A DNA stretch of 12,797 nt, taken from positions 1 to 12,797 of the forward strand of contig USBU01000017.1 in NCBI GenBank assembly GCA_900553005.1. Reading direction: 5' to 3'. The notes beneath the pieces are model-generated. The model did no database searches, was not told the DNA's origin, and worked only from the letters and a program-made list of their open reading frames with translations. Made by a program: the position numbers and the translations under genes. This DNA is from an uncultured Eubacteriales bacterium. Lineage in GTDB: Bacteria > Bacillota > Clostridia > Christensenellales > Pumilibacteraceae. Every line of letters starts with the position of its first letter. Positions within the stretch are counted from its first letter, which is position 1. This document shows, piece after piece, positions 12,752 through 12,797 of this stretch.

Positions 12752-12797
12752 CTGTCTCTTATACACATCTCCGAGCCCACGAGACGGAGCTACATCT
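12752..12797 (-). other. Nextera (Tn5) adapter with i7 index, not genomic
   Basis: CTGTCTCTTATACACATCT (12752-12770) is the Tn5 mosaic end, followed by CCGAGCCCACGAGAC (12771-12785), the read-2 adapter in reverse complement. Then come 8 bases GGAGCTAC (12786-12793) where an i7 index belongs, and ATCT, the start of the P7 primer site. From memory GGAGCTAC is a standard Nextera XT i7 index. The same adapter in opposite orientation is at bases 1-27. Confidence 0.98.

Overview
The window looks like one complete short-read contig from a spore-forming member of the Clostridia (Bacillota), probably an uncultured lineage. The taxonomic signal comes from veg, a SipL-type spore coat protein, spoIIR, sleB and ypeB, plus a rplM-rpsI operon and TTGACA/TATAAT-type promoters. 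All genes are on the + strand. Both ends are artificial: bases 1-27 and 12752-12797 are Illumina Nextera (Tn5) adapter sequence. The first reading frame therefore has a false N-terminal extension and the last gene ends in adapter-encoded residues.

Layout. (1) 58-1665: a cytosolic GH123/DUF4091-type glycoside hydrolase. (2) 1844-2951: a sigma-A promoter, a structured leader of about 154 nt that may be an L13 autoregulatory leader, then rplM, rpsI and a terminator. (3) 2955-3396: noncoding DNA with a weak terminator-like hairpin. (4) 3432-4619: a SLOG-fold (DUF1273-like) protein, then an unrecognised protein with two tandem zinc ribbons and a very acidic tail. (5) 4797-5476: yerC (TrpR-like regulator) with an elaborate promoter/leader, then veg. 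(6) 5477-5893: noncoding DNA with two terminator-like hairpins. (7) 5894-10992: sipL-like, ispE, spoIIR, sleB, ypeB, covering spore coat assembly, isoprenoid synthesis, forespore-to-mother-cell signalling and germination cortex lysis. (8) 11149 to the end: a redox operon with a thioredoxin reductase-like flavoprotein lacking the usual NADPH motif, a small Cys-rich FmdB-type zinc ribbon protein and a truncated nitroreductase.

The most interesting signals lie in expression control. Three genes (SLOG, veg, ispE) have TATAAT followed by exactly 6 nt and then ATG, with no Shine-Dalgarno, which predicts leaderless mRNAs, while the other genes carry clear ribosome binding sites. Between ispE and spoIIR a terminator hairpin contains the spoIIR ribosome binding site in its 3' arm, so it could keep spoIIR silent in read-through transcripts. 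I saw no CRISPR array, tRNA, rRNA, natural insertion sequence, phage gene or obvious defence system.
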